NCBI GenBank assembly: GCA_023432985.1
Contig: JAEZEQ010000036.1
Coordinates: forward strand, 1 to 39,129
From: Bacteroidota bacterium
Lineage (GTDB): Bacteria; Bacteroidota; Bacteroidia; CAIKAF01
Direction: 5' to 3'
Length of the DNA: 39,129 nucleotides
In this document: positions 23,621 through 33,472 of the stretch, piece after piece
Numbering within the stretch: the stretch's first letter is position 1
How the letters are laid out: each line of letters starts with the position of its first letter
Program-made: the position numbers and the translations under genes
Notes under the pieces: generated by a model
Seen by the model: only the letters and a program-made list of their open reading frames with translations
What the model was told of the DNA's origin: nothing
Database searches by the model: none

Positions 23621-24724
23621 TTACAATGTAATTTTAGCTCCTATGGTATGTACTCCTCTAAAATTATAAGTAGCGCGGTAGGAATAATCGAGGCCAAATT
23701 TAGGTTTTACTTTCTTTTCGCTATCGGTTTTTCCGAGAGGGATATCGACAGTAGCGCCACAAGCCGGACCTGTAAATGCGTTAGTAAGAGAGGAGTTCAA
23801 TGCATCTCTATCGCCTGTAAACATTCCATTTTCGAAGGTATAACCACCACGTAGCATAACAATATCTTTCCAGTTATACTCCAGACCTAAAATAAATTGA
23901 TCTTTAGTAAAAGAATTGGTTGTGAAATTGAAAGCTGCGGTAATAATATGTTCGGTTTTGATACGGAACTTATACATAGCGGAGAGGTTCATCAAAGCGG
24001 GCATTTCGAATGAAACACTTTTTTGAGCTGCGGTCAATTGGGCACCATTGGGAAGGGTTACCGCTTGATCGAGGGCATCGCCCACATATTTCATTTTTGG
24101 GCCTACATTTTTGAGGGCTATACCGAAGATAAGGTTTCTAAACTCATCGCGTACGGCCGATTTACCAACAGAGGCGGTATAAGAAACACCGGCATCGAGG
24201 GTAACACCATTCGCGGAGATATTTCCTACAGCTTCATTGATAATACGCACGGTAACACCTCCGTGAATTTTCTGAGAGAAGCTTTTGGCGTAAGAAATAC
24301 CGATATTGAGGTAACGTGGGGAATAAGTAGCCCCTGTTCCTTCGGGTTTATCTACGGTAGTTACCGGAATATCACCAAATCCCATAGCTGCGAAAGTAAG
24401 GCCGATTACACCTCTGTTTTTACCCAAATTTTGGGCAATACCGGCAGAATTGATTCCGATTCCGGCTCCATCCAACCAGCGGGTATGGGCATAAATAATT
24501 TCCGTTTGCTTGGTAAAGGCCAGGCCGGCTACGTTCATAAACTGACCTTCGAGGCCTTTATCATTGGCTGCTCCGGCACCACCCCATCCGCTGCTGCGGG
24601 CCCAGGGGTTTATAAGGAGGTGGCTGGCTCCGGCTTGTCCTGCGCGGTCTTTATTACCGGCAAAACTTGTTGCGGCCAATAAAAATGCCATGGAAAAAAT
24701 ACCTGTTTTTATACTGTGTTTCAT
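23621..24724 (-). CDS. PorV/PorQ-family outer-membrane beta-barrel protein
   Basis: 367 aa. Signal peptide 1-22 (MKHSIKTGIFSMAFLLAATSFA). The mature start contains the family signature QAGASHLLINPWARSSGWGGAG and EGQFMNVAGLA, followed by alternating strands to a C-terminal aromatic-free end (GAKITL). This is the FadL-like barrel group of PorV (LptO)/PorQ. In T9SS, PorV shuttles cargo from the translocon to the surface attachment complex. Here it is last in an operon after a TonB-dependent receptor and a giant secreted protein, so it may be a dedicated, cargo-specific PorV paralogue rather than the housekeeping one; this is inference. It ends just before a terminator and the greA promoter. Confidence 0.8.
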   Translation of the reverse strand: MKHSIKTGIFSMAFLLAATSFAGNKDRAGQAGASHLLINPWARSSGWGGAGAANDKGLEGQFMNVAGLAFTKQTEIIYAHTRWLDGAGIGINSAGIAQNLGKNRGVIGLTFAAMGFGDIPVTTVDKPEGTGATYSPRYLNIGISYAKSFSQKIHGGVTVRIINEAVGNISANGVTLDAGVSYTASVGKSAVRDEFRNLIFGIALKNVGPKMKYVGDALDQAVTLPNGAQLTAAQKSVSFEMPALMNLSAMYKFRIKTEHIITAAFNFTTNSFTKDQFILGLEYNWKDIVMLRGGYTFENGMFTGDRDALNSSLTNAFTGPACGATVDIPLGKTDSEKKVKPKFGLDYSYRATYNFRGVHTIGAKITL

Positions 24725-24757
24725 ATAATACTACTTTATGCTTATGAAATCAAAAAA

Positions 24758-27700
24758 TTAGAAGTTTGATACATCGGTAGGACGCATTACACCAAACCAT
24801 TTCAACACTTTAGAACCTACATCAGGAACTTTAACATGAATGATATAGATACCTGAAGCAACCGGAACATTGGCATAATTTTTCAAATCCCAATCCACCG
24901 AAGTCGATGTATTATCATCCTTTATATATCTTCTGACCAAGGTACCGGCAGTATTATAAATAGTGATGGTACACGAAGGAGGAAGATTGGTAATCTTAAT
25001 ACGGTTATCTAATTTATTGTTTTCATATTTAGAATAAGCATAATATGGATTCGGAACTACGTTAATCAAATCTAAAGCAGCAGAAGCTGTATTACGATCA
25101 TTGGTAGTAGGTGCCAAATCATCCAAACTAAACTCATACATTGGATAATCATTATTCACATTTCCGGGAACTGATTCATTGCTATAATTCAAATAACGTG
25201 CATAAGGCTTACCAACGCGCATACTGATACGGATATCATTTGCCAACCAATCTCTACCTTTTATAGCCAATGGAATACCTGTCCACATAGCCGTACGGAA
25301 CAATTTATATTTTTGAGGCAAATATGTAGCATCGTAATTTGCCTCAGGAACCACATCAATTTGTTTCAATAGAGACATGGCATATGCACCATAATCGTAT
25401 CGAGGTGTAGCCGGGAACATGTTTGGATTTGGTCCGGCACCATTGGCTCCAAACACATACAAGAAATGTTTACCACCCATAATCACATCACCAAACTGGT
25501 TGATAATGGAAGAGAAGTCATTATTCAGGTTTCTCAAATCAACTTCAAGAGGATTGAATAACATATCGCGTCCATTTGCATAAGGCAAGTTAGATGCTTC
25601 GGCAAAAGCCATATTCAAGCGCTCACCGGTTTCCATATTAATGGCATATCCGGGGAACCAACCCATTCCGTAATTGCTGATGAAATTCGGATCTTCCTCG
25701 TTATTAGAATCGCCGGGCAATAAAGCTCCGGTTAAGGTTCCATCAGAGGTTGCATAACGTCCGTTTTTATCAACAGATGGACTTCTACGCAAGTCTAACT
25801 TACGGGCACAACGGTTATCTAAATCAGGATGTGCATAGGCTTCACTTCCTGCATTACATTCTGAAGAATCTGCTTCTAATACGGGAACACGTGTCCATTT
25901 CGATTTATCAGGCGTAAGCACTATATCGACAGAAGCCAAGTCATTCAATCTTCTATAAGGCGCACTTAGTTGTCTGTAAGCAGGAGCATTTCTGGCATAA
26001 CTCGACAAGTTGTAAGGTGCCAAAGATCCACCGCCGCCTAAAGACAGACGTTCGAAACTTTGAGATGCATCCGTATCATAATCGGCAATACCCCCAAGCT
26101 GAGTTGCATCAGCAGTACCGGATAATATCCAGTTCAATGCACCCACAGATTCAATATCGGGAAGGAATCCGAGATAGAAATTATTCGGGTTTGTAGACTC
26201 ACCGGTGATACCGGCACCTAAAACACCATTATTAAATTCTATATCATTACCCGGATTGGCAATCTGTCTTGTAGAAATAGAGATTCCCATGAATTCTCCG
26301 GTATTTCTGTTGAATACCAACTGCTCACTTAAAACACTTAAATCATTGTCCGATACAGCAATGGTATCCATGGTATTTTTATCTAATAAAGTCCAACGTG
26401 AATCTTTACCAATTAAACGAACGAGTGAACTGGCATCGCTTGTTGTAGAAGTCACATCATACTTCAATAAATAAGTACCGGGTTTAATCAAAAGTGGGTC
26501 AATAACCTTCACATTCACAGGACCGCGACCTCTTTTATAGGTAACTTTTTGTTGATGGAATGGGAAAGACACAACCGATAATTCGGTTTCTTCAGTAAAG
26601 GATAGAATATTTCCACCATTACCCTGACCTTCGATACGTGTAATCTCAGGAGTATCTCCATAAACAGAGTTTACGATGGTACCATTCGATTCAGGCGCAC
26701 TGATATGTGGAATTGCGGTATAAGTAAGAATAGCACCGGTAACAGATTTACGGCTGGCAATAAACTCTCTGGTCTGACCAACCATTTGTCCGCCTTCCGG
26801 ACCATATTTTTTATAGCGATTGAATCCATATGCCAATACCATGAAATAATATTGTTTATGATTCACCAAACGTTTGTCGGCTCCGCTGGCAAAAGCATCT
26901 TCGGTAACACGCAATGATTGGAAAATACCGCTATTGCTACCTTCTACTTCTACGGAAGGAATAGTAATTCCCAATTCAGGATCCAAGTTATAATTGATAA
27001 GCGTGGCAATTGGACTACCGTCAGTATCGAAGTTGCGCACATCGCATTGTGCAATCAATGCAGCTTTGGATAAATCATTACGATCTTCGGCTTTAACCTG
27101 TAAATCTTTCACTTGATAAACCAAATATCCTTCGAAATTATAAGATTTCTCATCATCAGTAAGCGTACTGTCGATAATGGTATAATCCAATTCTTTATAC
27201 GCATTGTTTTTATTATTTGAAATATTTGGATTGTTCCAATACAAAATCAACTCACGATCCAATTCTGTAATATGTACTGTAGGTGCATCCGGACCATCCA
27301 ATACGCGGAAACAGTTTTCGAATAAAGACTGTGCTTTATCATCGGCTCTTCTAACCAATTCTACTGATTCGAAAGGATTTCCTGAAAAAGAACGAGCCCA
27401 TACAGCTCCGGTTGTAATATCGTTAATAGCACCGGGCAATAGAGTAAATGGACCGGCAGACTGAACAAATCGGAAGTCGGCAGAAGCCAAAGGAGAACAA
27501 GAATTACCGGGAGCTTCCATTCTCCATTCAAATCCCATATCGGTTCCACCTGTACCCCAATGTAACGGGTCAGAATCTCCGGGGAACATGAAATCAGAAG
27601 CTTGATTCGTGTAACCACATTGTCCGGCATCAGGGTAACCGTAAGCACCATAGGTCATACGTACACCATTTTTCCAGAAACCACGTAAATAATTATAATA

Positions 27701-28993
27701 TTCTATACCAAAATCAGGGTCATTTTGGAAACCGCCAACTTCGTTTTTATAATAAAGGAAACGACGCATACCAATACGCTCATTGTCGGGAAAATTATCT
27801 CCATATCCCAATCCGTTAATAGCTAAATAGGTATTTACATCGCCGATTACAAGCGAATCGTCTATTCCATTGGGATCTTGATAAGGTCCTTCGAAGAAGT
27901 CGATTCCGATAGCAGGCGGATTCAATCCATAACCTATAGATCCACAAGATTCGTCATCGGGTTTAGAGTTGTATACATATCCAAATCCACGACCGACATC
28001 ACAACCGGCATAATCATCCTGGTGACAACCAAGGTCACCATCTGTATTTACACCGAAATAACAGTTATACAGGGTAGAAGTACCTCTATTAATCAACTCA
28101 TAGTTATAGAAAGTCATATTATTGATTTCGTCGTTGGTAGCAAATGCAAAAGCTTGTGCACGCACTTCCATACCAATAGCATTGGCAGCGGGTACTTTTG
28201 TTTCATAGTGCATATTCCCTTTATCGTTAAATATCCAATACAAGGTTTGGTCACCATACAAATAAGGCGTACGATCTTTCGTACAATCTACAGTATTAAA
28301 CAAGTCATAACCCGGATAATCACCCGCAGAAGCATTATAGGCTCCATCATTGTCCACATCCTCGAAAGGTGCATGATAAAATTGAAGTGAAGGCAGACCA
28401 CCAGTTAGTGCTACGTCATTACTGTCATACGAAAAAGCGGGCCATTCCAAGATATCTTGTGGGATAGTATATCCACTACACAAAGGATCAGAAGGATTTA
28501 CATTCATACATAGGTTATGCAATTGCACCTCTGCACGAGTCACTTTCCAAATACGATCATACTCTTTACAAGTAGCAGCATCAATTTCACCCTGATTGGC
28601 ACCTGAACGATTAAGCGGACCGGTATAATAATCCGGACCATCTTCACGATATCTTTGTCCGGCAATTTTCAATTGACCATTAACGTCTGTACCACCAATC
28701 CACAAAGTTCCCACATAAAGGGAATGTGCATCATTCCCATCTTTTGGTACCTGATAACGGGCAAATTGTTTCAAGTCCCACCACATATCACCACCGGAGT
28801 GAATGGTTGTCCGCACATTGTTTAGATCTAATACGGCAGACTCAGCCGGGTTCGCACAACCGGCCGACATAGCCTTATTGGCTACAGCACCTTTGTCCTT
28901 TTTGGCACCAACAAACTTTGCAGCAAGCAAATTGCCGGAAGTACCCAAGGATACCAAGACGCTAATCGTTACTAATAAAATAAACCTTTTCAT
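24758..28993 (-). CDS. Very large secreted protein with C-terminal T9SS-type sorting domain
   Basis: 1411 aa. Signal peptide 1-24 (NLLAA). No enzyme motif was recognised. The N-terminal third (about 45-560) is rich in Trp, Tyr, Gly, Asp and Cys with runs such as DVDNDGAYNASAGDYPGYD, reminiscent of calcium-binding secreted modules. A middle part (about 580-760) looks like fibronectin-type or beta-sandwich domains (APTVHITELDRELILYWNN). The last 80 residues (VVPNPYYAYSKYE ... ITIYNTAGTLVRRY ... PVASGIYIIHVK) form a T9SS/FlgD-like C-terminal domain, with an atypical tail WFGVMRPTDVSNF. It lies between the TonB receptor (29-base gap) and the PorV-like gene (33-base gap). Probably a surface or released protein; the function is unknown. 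Confidence 0.75.
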   Translation of the reverse strand: MKRFILLVTISVLVSLGTSGNLLAAKFVGAKKDKGAVANKAMSAGCANPAESAVLDLNNVRTTIHSGGDMWWDLKQFARYQVPKDGNDAHSLYVGTLWIGGTDVNGQLKIAGQRYREDGPDYYTGPLNRSGANQGEIDAATCKEYDRIWKVTRAEVQLHNLCMNVNPSDPLCSGYTIPQDILEWPAFSYDSNDVALTGGLPSLQFYHAPFEDVDNDGAYNASAGDYPGYDLFNTVDCTKDRTPYLYGDQTLYWIFNDKGNMHYETKVPAANAIGMEVRAQAFAFATNDEINNMTFYNYELINRGTSTLYNCYFGVNTDGDLGCHQDDYAGCDVGRGFGYVYNSKPDDESCGSIGYGLNPPAIGIDFFEGPYQDPNGIDDSLVIGDVNTYLAINGLGYGDNFPDNERIGMRRFLYYKNEVGGFQNDPDFGIEYYNYLRGFWKNGVRMTYGAYGYPDAGQCGYTNQASDFMFPGDSDPLHWGTGGTDMGFEWRMEAPGNSCSPLASADFRFVQSAGPFTLLPGAINDITTGAVWARSFSGNPFESVELVRRADDKAQSLFENCFRVLDGPDAPTVHITELDRELILYWNNPNISNNKNNAYKELDYTIIDSTLTDDEKSYNFEGYLVYQVKDLQVKAEDRNDLSKAALIAQCDVRNFDTDGSPIATLINYNLDPELGITIPSVEVEGSNSGIFQSLRVTEDAFASGADKRLVNHKQYYFMVLAYGFNRYKKYGPEGGQMVGQTREFIASRKSVTGAILTYTAIPHISAPESNGTIVNSVYGDTPEITRIEGQGNGGNILSFTEETELSVVSFPFHQQKVTYKRGRGPVNVKVIDPLLIKPGTYLLKYDVTSTTSDASSLVRLIGKDSRWTLLDKNTMDTIAVSDNDLSVLSEQLVFNRNTGEFMGISISTRQIANPGNDIEFNNGVLGAGITGESTNPNNFYLGFLPDIESVGALNWILSGTADATQLGGIADYDTDASQSFERLSLGGGGSLAPYNLSSYARNAPAYRQLSAPYRRLNDLASVDIVLTPDKSKWTRVPVLEADSSECNAGSEAYAHPDLDNRCARKLDLRRSPSVDKNGRYATSDGTLTGALLPGDSNNEEDPNFISNYGMGWFPGYAINMETGERLNMAFAEASNLPYANGRDMLFNPLEVDLRNLNNDFSSIINQFGDVIMGGKHFLYVFGANGAGPNPNMFPATPRYDYGAYAMSLLKQIDVVPEANYDATYLPQKYKLFRTAMWTGIPLAIKGRDWLANDIRISMRVGKPYARYLNYSNESVPGNVNNDYPMYEFSLDDLAPTTNDRNTASAALDLINVVPNPYYAYSKYENNKLDNRIKITNLPPSCTITIYNTAGTLVRRYIKDDNTSTSVDWDLKNYANVPVASGIYIIHVKVPDVGSKVLKWFGVMRPTDVSNF

Positions 28994-29022
28994 ATCTGTA
29001 ATGTTTTAATTCGTATGCGTGT

Positions 29023-32000
29023 TTAGAAATTGAATGAAACCCCTAAGCGAATTCTACGCGGTTGAGAGAAATTATACGGACTGTTAACGCCCATGCTGTA
29101 TAAATCTCTAAAGCTTTGCTCACTCGGTAAAATCGAACTTATATATGTTTGTGTTTGTTCGCTTGTTAAGAATCCATCATCATCTGCATTTCCGGTATAA
29201 CGATATACACCAATTACATTGCGGAAATTAAACAGGTTGTTTACCAACAAATACACTTCTACATTTCCTTCTTTTGCATTTACACGACCCGGTACTCCCT
29301 CTTTTTTCGTTCCACCGTAGTTGAAGAAAAATTGTTTGTAAACACGTAGGTCAATGTTAAACTGCCAAGGCAATCTCGATCCATTAATAGATCCTTGCAA
29401 CGGGGAAACACTAAAGGGTGTAGTAGAAACGGTTGATGCAACCTGAGTACTACGGCTATACGGTAATCCTGAACCTCCAGTGAAGGTCAAGGAGAAACCG
29501 GCATTTTCCAATGGCTTCACATCACTCTTGTTCTCTCCTTTTTTACGCTTAATACCCGGACCTTCATTGTCGCCAAATCCGAAATCAAAGAATACGTTGA
29601 AGAAATGTCTTTGATCTAAACTCAATGGTTGTAGGATACGCAAATTGGGCTGACCTAAACTTACTAAGTTGAATGAAGAGGTCGAACTTGCTCCAGTACC
29701 CTCTGCAAATTGCATGGTATAAGATGCATTGAAGCCTACAAATTTGTGTCTTCTACGGTTAAAGGTTAAGGTAAACCCTTTGGTTGTACCAAAATCGAGA
29801 TTTTTATAGGTGAAATAACTCGCAGGATATGCCTCGCTTATACGCACCACTTGTATTTGGTCGCGAATCTCGCGATAATACGCTGTGATTTTTAATGCAG
29901 AATTCTCTCCTACTTGTTGTTGGAAACCTAATGAATAGTCGATGGTTTTTTCCGGTCTCAACTCAGGATTATTGAATATTCTGTTCGCACTATTATACGA
30001 TGTATTTGCCCAGTAGAAATAGTTGAACGGATCCAAACGGTTGATGCTCGACGCAGGTCTTTCTACCAATACATCATAATGTGCAAGGAACATAGACTTG
30101 TCACTGATTGGGAAAGAGAACGCAATACGCGGTTGAACGTTTACCTGTGGTTTATAATCTTTGAAAGAACCCGCCACATTGAAATTTCCGCTGCTTACGC
30201 TTTCATTATTGTTAACTAACCATGGCTGTGGAACAAAATTATTTCCTCTTAATAAGGTCGGGTCATTGATCTCTGCGCCTTGTGCATTAAACCAACGATC
30301 GCCTGAACGATATCCCAATATTTGCTTATTGGCATCATCGGCCTGATTAGAGTTTACATATACTACATAATCGTCACCTATATTCTCGGGATGAGATACA
30401 CCAGATATCTCTCCTGCAGTGCGGGTTTCATATAATGAATATGGATCTTTTAATACACGCTGATTCGCATCATAACGATCTACACGAACACCCACATTGA
30501 AAATCAAATCTCTAAATGAGAATTTATCCATGATATAACCCGATATATAAACCGGTTGGAAAGGCGCAATGCTACGTGTAAAATATCCTTTATCTGATTT
30601 TTGATTGAAGAAATCTTCTAATGAAATTCCTCCTTTGGTCTTATTACCATAAGGATCATAACCATAATAAGAAACCAGATTATTACCATTATTCAATAAT
30701 TCATCCACAGAGAACATTTCTAATGTCAATTGAGATGGATCTACAGCATCGAATTGTAAAAACTCAACGGCATTTACATCTTTACCTAAAGCTGTACGCA
30801 CCGATTTATCAAAATAAGCTTGTGCAGAATCGGCAAATAAATAAGAATAATTGATGGTATCCATAAATACACCAAATTCATCATAAACCGGCAAAGGATT
30901 CGAGAAATCCAAATTGGTCAAATGTCTGTTCACCAACTGACGACCTACTTGCCATAGTCCGCCCGGACTTAAGCTGTGATTTCTGTCGTTACGTTGCTCA
31001 AACTCGAAACCAACTTTAATACTATGTCCTTTCAATTCGAATTGTCCGTTTCCTAATACACGGAACTGAGAATTGGAAGACTTACCTATGCTATTGTAAA
31101 ATGTACCCGGTGCATTGTATATACCATAAATAGATCCGGGTTGATCACCATTACGTAAAGCCTGGAATTGTATTAAGCTGTTGAAATTGTCATAATAACC
31201 AACCGGACTATTACTCAATCGATATACATCACTTGTATATGCTGCCAATTCCGGATTGATATCTGATGGAGTAAAGTTTACATTTACATCCTGAATTCCT
31301 TCCAATAACCAGGCATCTAAACCGGTAACCGGATCTACGCCTCTGTTATATGTTGGTCTGCTCTCTATTTCAAACTGACCCACATAGCCATAATTGAACA
31401 CATTTCTTTTATTTCTGTGATCGTAATTCTCGCCAAAATTCTTCGAGTAGTCTACTTGCAAAGTAATCGAACCATTGGAAACAGCTGCTTTTTTCCCTTT
31501 AGAATCATCTCCCTGGAAATTTTGGGTAAAACGACCAAATACATTATATGAATAGTTATTTACCAATCCGTAATTTTGGTAATTGAATGGATGTCCGGAT
31601 TCAGGTGCACGTGCTATATTGGTAGAAGCCACATCGCGACTGGTACGGTAAAATCCGTTACCACCCATAGTAAATATGGAGTTCTTACCTAAACGGAAAT
31701 CCAATTTCAATACCCCGTTGATATTAAATTGTTGGGCATTTCTACGGAATTTAGAAACAGTAAAATCATCTTTAGTTACATAATCGGCATTGGCTACAAC
31801 ACCCGCATCAAATGGTCTGTAAGGATCATTCAATAATTGATTGCGCACTTCCGGATCCAATACATACCAACCATTGAATGAAGGTCTGGGATCTTTTCTA
31901 TAATTGGCCTCCACAGAGAATATTATACCGCCAACGGCTTCTTTACGGTCATTGCCGTCTTTATCTTTCTCCGCTACCCCGTTGGAATCACGCACTGTTT

Positions 32001-32769
32001 TAAAGGCTATAGGCCCACCCACAGTCAAGGCTCCCAAATGGTGGCCGTATGGATCTAAAAACTGAGAAGTATTTGCCTCAATGCTTCCGAACCATTTATC
32101 TACTATACCTCTGGTATTGATAATCTGATATCCACCCGTTGCGTCGCCCAAATCGGCAGGAACACCACCAGTTAGAATCGTAATCTCTTGAACAGCACTC
32201 AAAGGCAAGTTCACACCGCTACGCATTTTTATACCATCTACAATAATTTGTTGCCCTCCGCGAGATCCACGAAGTGTGGTCCTTTCTCCATCTCCATTGG
32301 CGCCTTCTGCCAAAGCAACTGCAGTGCTTACATCACGTGTCGGAAGTTTCGAAATCTGCTCTCTGGAAAAGGAAGTAGACGAGCCGGTCTTACCCACATC
32401 CACCACTTTATCCGCTGTAATCACCGTCTTGTCAAGTTGGTTTACACTAAAGCGAGCATTCTGCCTATTAATGGCATTACTGGATATACGAACCTTGGTT
32501 AAGGTAATGGCTCCGGTTGGATACTCGGCAGAACTAACACGTACCGTATATTCACCAACAGCCAAATTCTTTATCCGGGCTACACCATTAATGTCGGAAG
32601 ATGCACCTCCAACTTTAATCGATCCACTGTTTACCAACACGTTGGCAAATGGAAGGGGTGCCCCTTTATCATCATAAACATACACCTCCAAGTCACCGGT
32701 ATTACCCTGTGCATAGCTGGTGAGTGTCGCCGTGAAGCACATAAGCGCAATGAGTAGTTTTTTCATCAT
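29023..32769 (-). CDS. TonB-dependent receptor with CarboxypepD_reg domain
   Basis: 1248 aa. Signal peptide 1-20 (TSYA, Gln at +1); a second ATG one codon later is equally possible. Residues 24-110 are a carboxypeptidase regulatory-like beta-sandwich (GAPLPFANVLVNSG...), typical of Bacteroidota receptors. The plug follows (about 125-240: GERTTLRGSRGGQQIIVDGI, ILTGGVPADLGDATGG), then a long barrel ending in the terminal aromatic RRIRLGVSFNF. No SusD gene is adjacent, so this is not a classic Sus pair. Its neighbours are the giant secreted protein and the PorV-like barrel, and all three share one promoter (32811-32841) and terminator. The ligand is unknown. Confidence 0.92.
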   Translation of the reverse strand: MMKKLLIALMCFTATLTSYAQGNTGDLEVYVYDDKGAPLPFANVLVNSGSIKVGGASSDINGVARIKNLAVGEYTVRVSSAEYPTGAITLTKVRISSNAINRQNARFSVNQLDKTVITADKVVDVGKTGSSTSFSREQISKLPTRDVSTAVALAEGANGDGERTTLRGSRGGQQIIVDGIKMRSGVNLPLSAVQEITILTGGVPADLGDATGGYQIINTRGIVDKWFGSIEANTSQFLDPYGHHLGALTVGGPIAFKTVRDSNGVAEKDKDGNDRKEAVGGIIFSVEANYRKDPRPSFNGWYVLDPEVRNQLLNDPYRPFDAGVVANADYVTKDDFTVSKFRRNAQQFNINGVLKLDFRLGKNSIFTMGGNGFYRTSRDVASTNIARAPESGHPFNYQNYGLVNNYSYNVFGRFTQNFQGDDSKGKKAAVSNGSITLQVDYSKNFGENYDHRNKRNVFNYGYVGQFEIESRPTYNRGVDPVTGLDAWLLEGIQDVNVNFTPSDINPELAAYTSDVYRLSNSPVGYYDNFNSLIQFQALRNGDQPGSIYGIYNAPGTFYNSIGKSSNSQFRVLGNGQFELKGHSIKVGFEFEQRNDRNHSLSPGGLWQVGRQLVNRHLTNLDFSNPLPVYDEFGVFMDTINYSYLFADSAQAYFDKSVRTALGKDVNAVEFLQFDAVDPSQLTLEMFSVDELLNNGNNLVSYYGYDPYGNKTKGGISLEDFFNQKSDKGYFTRSIAPFQPVYISGYIMDKFSFRDLIFNVGVRVDRYDANQRVLKDPYSLYETRTAGEISGVSHPENIGDDYVVYVNSNQADDANKQILGYRSGDRWFNAQGAEINDPTLLRGNNFVPQPWLVNNNESVSSGNFNVAGSFKDYKPQVNVQPRIAFSFPISDKSMFLAHYDVLVERPASSINRLDPFNYFYWANTSYNSANRIFNNPELRPEKTIDYSLGFQQQVGENSALKITAYYREIRDQIQVVRISEAYPASYFTYKNLDFGTTKGFTLTFNRRRHKFVGFNASYTMQFAEGTGASSTSSFNLVSLGQPNLRILQPLSLDQRHFFNVFFDFGFGDNEGPGIKRKKGENKSDVKPLENAGFSLTFTGGSGLPYSRSTQVASTVSTTPFSVSPLQGSINGSRLPWQFNIDLRVYKQFFFNYGGTKKEGVPGRVNAKEGNVEVYLLVNNLFNFRNVIGVYRYTGNADDDGFLTSEQTQTYISSILPSEQSFRDLYSMGVNSPYNFSQPRRIRLGVSFNF

Positions 32770-32810
32770 AAATTCAGCGCAGTTTTACATTAATTTACAC
32801 TTTAAGGCCG

Positions 32811-32841
32811 TAAAAATAGTTAATCATTATTCTTTAACAAA
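32811..32841 (-). promoter_or_regulatory. Promoter of the TonB-receptor operon
   Basis: Minus strand TTTG (32841-32838), 19 bases, TATTTTTA (32818-32811): one mismatch, the final G of the -7 box. Leader of about 38 nt. Confidence 0.65.
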
Positions 32842-33071
32842 CCGTTAAGTTTCTTTTTTGACCTTTTTTTTAACCTATTGGTCGTTTTATATTGCTTATC
32901 AGTAGATTAATTTTGAACAATTGACTTAATTCTTTTTACTTTCTTAACTGTACCAAAATTATATACTATTTTCTTCTTAACAAATGACAAATTTTTAACC
33001 TTATCGGATTTTGCCGGATTGAATGGAAAATAATATAAGAAAAATCCTTATAATAAGCACCTTAGGCGAAA
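32842..33071. other. AT-rich spacer without a recognised gene
   Basis: Between the receptor promoter and the end of the small basic protein gene. Very AT-rich with long T runs (for example 32864-32874). I found no ORF with a plausible start and no RNA motif. A short palindrome CTTATAATAAG near 33048-33058, just past the stop of the neighbouring minus-strand gene, is too weak to call a terminator. Confidence 0.5.
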
Positions 33072-33320
33072 CTAACGCCCCACCCCTTGCTTATTGCTCC
33101 TCCGCAAATTCTGTTTTAAACGCTTTCTTGTTGCTTTGTCTTGTATGGATAAATGACGCTTACGCCCATATTTCTCCCCCCGCTTTACGGCCTTCGCATT
33201 GGCTTTCTGTTGTTTTTTTAACTCTTTCTTCGCATTCTTGGTTCCCTTCTGACTATACAATGCAGGTACGGCTAAACCTAAACCCAATACCAATAACATT
33301 ATGCGCAACATATATTTCAT
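33072..33320 (-). CDS. Small basic secreted protein of unknown function
   Basis: 82 aa. Signal peptide 1-23 (ALYS) with Gln at +1. The mature 59 residues are almost half Lys, Arg and Gln, with no predicted beta structure, and contain GRKRHLSIQDKATRKRLKQN (about 52-71). I have seen similar short Lys/Arg-rich exported proteins with an RHxxIQxKATRKRMK-like core in Bacteroidota, but no function is known to me. Possible roles such as binding LPS, nucleic acid or other polyanions are speculation. No clear promoter was seen upstream. Confidence 0.65.
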   Translation of the reverse strand: MKYMLRIMLLVLGLGLAVPALYSQKGTKNAKKELKKQQKANAKAVKRGEKYGRKRHLSIQDKATRKRLKQNLRRSNKQGVGR

Positions 33321-33436
33321 ATACCATTTTTTACTTCTAATCTATGCTTTCCAACCTGTCCCCCAATCTTTATTTTTATTCCTATATTATATATAGCTTT
33401 TTTTTCGTTACAGGTGTCGAACTCATTTCTTGTTTT

Positions 33437-33444
33437 TACCTTTG
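33437..33444 (+). promoter_or_regulatory. -7 box of the Rieske-like gene
   Basis: TACCTTTG, an exact -7 match, 28 bases before the ATG at 33473; no TTTG found at the -33 position. Confidence 0.5.
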
Positions 33445-33472
33445 TAAATATTCGAACCAAATTTAAATAATT

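Noticed and set aside
33048..33058. Palindrome CTTATAATAAG as terminator of the small basic protein gene
   Set aside because: Only five AT pairs and a poor T run; too weak.
33023..33340. Plus-strand ORF of 105 aa opposite the small basic protein
   Set aside because: The minus-strand frame has a proper signal peptide and coherent composition; the plus frame does not.
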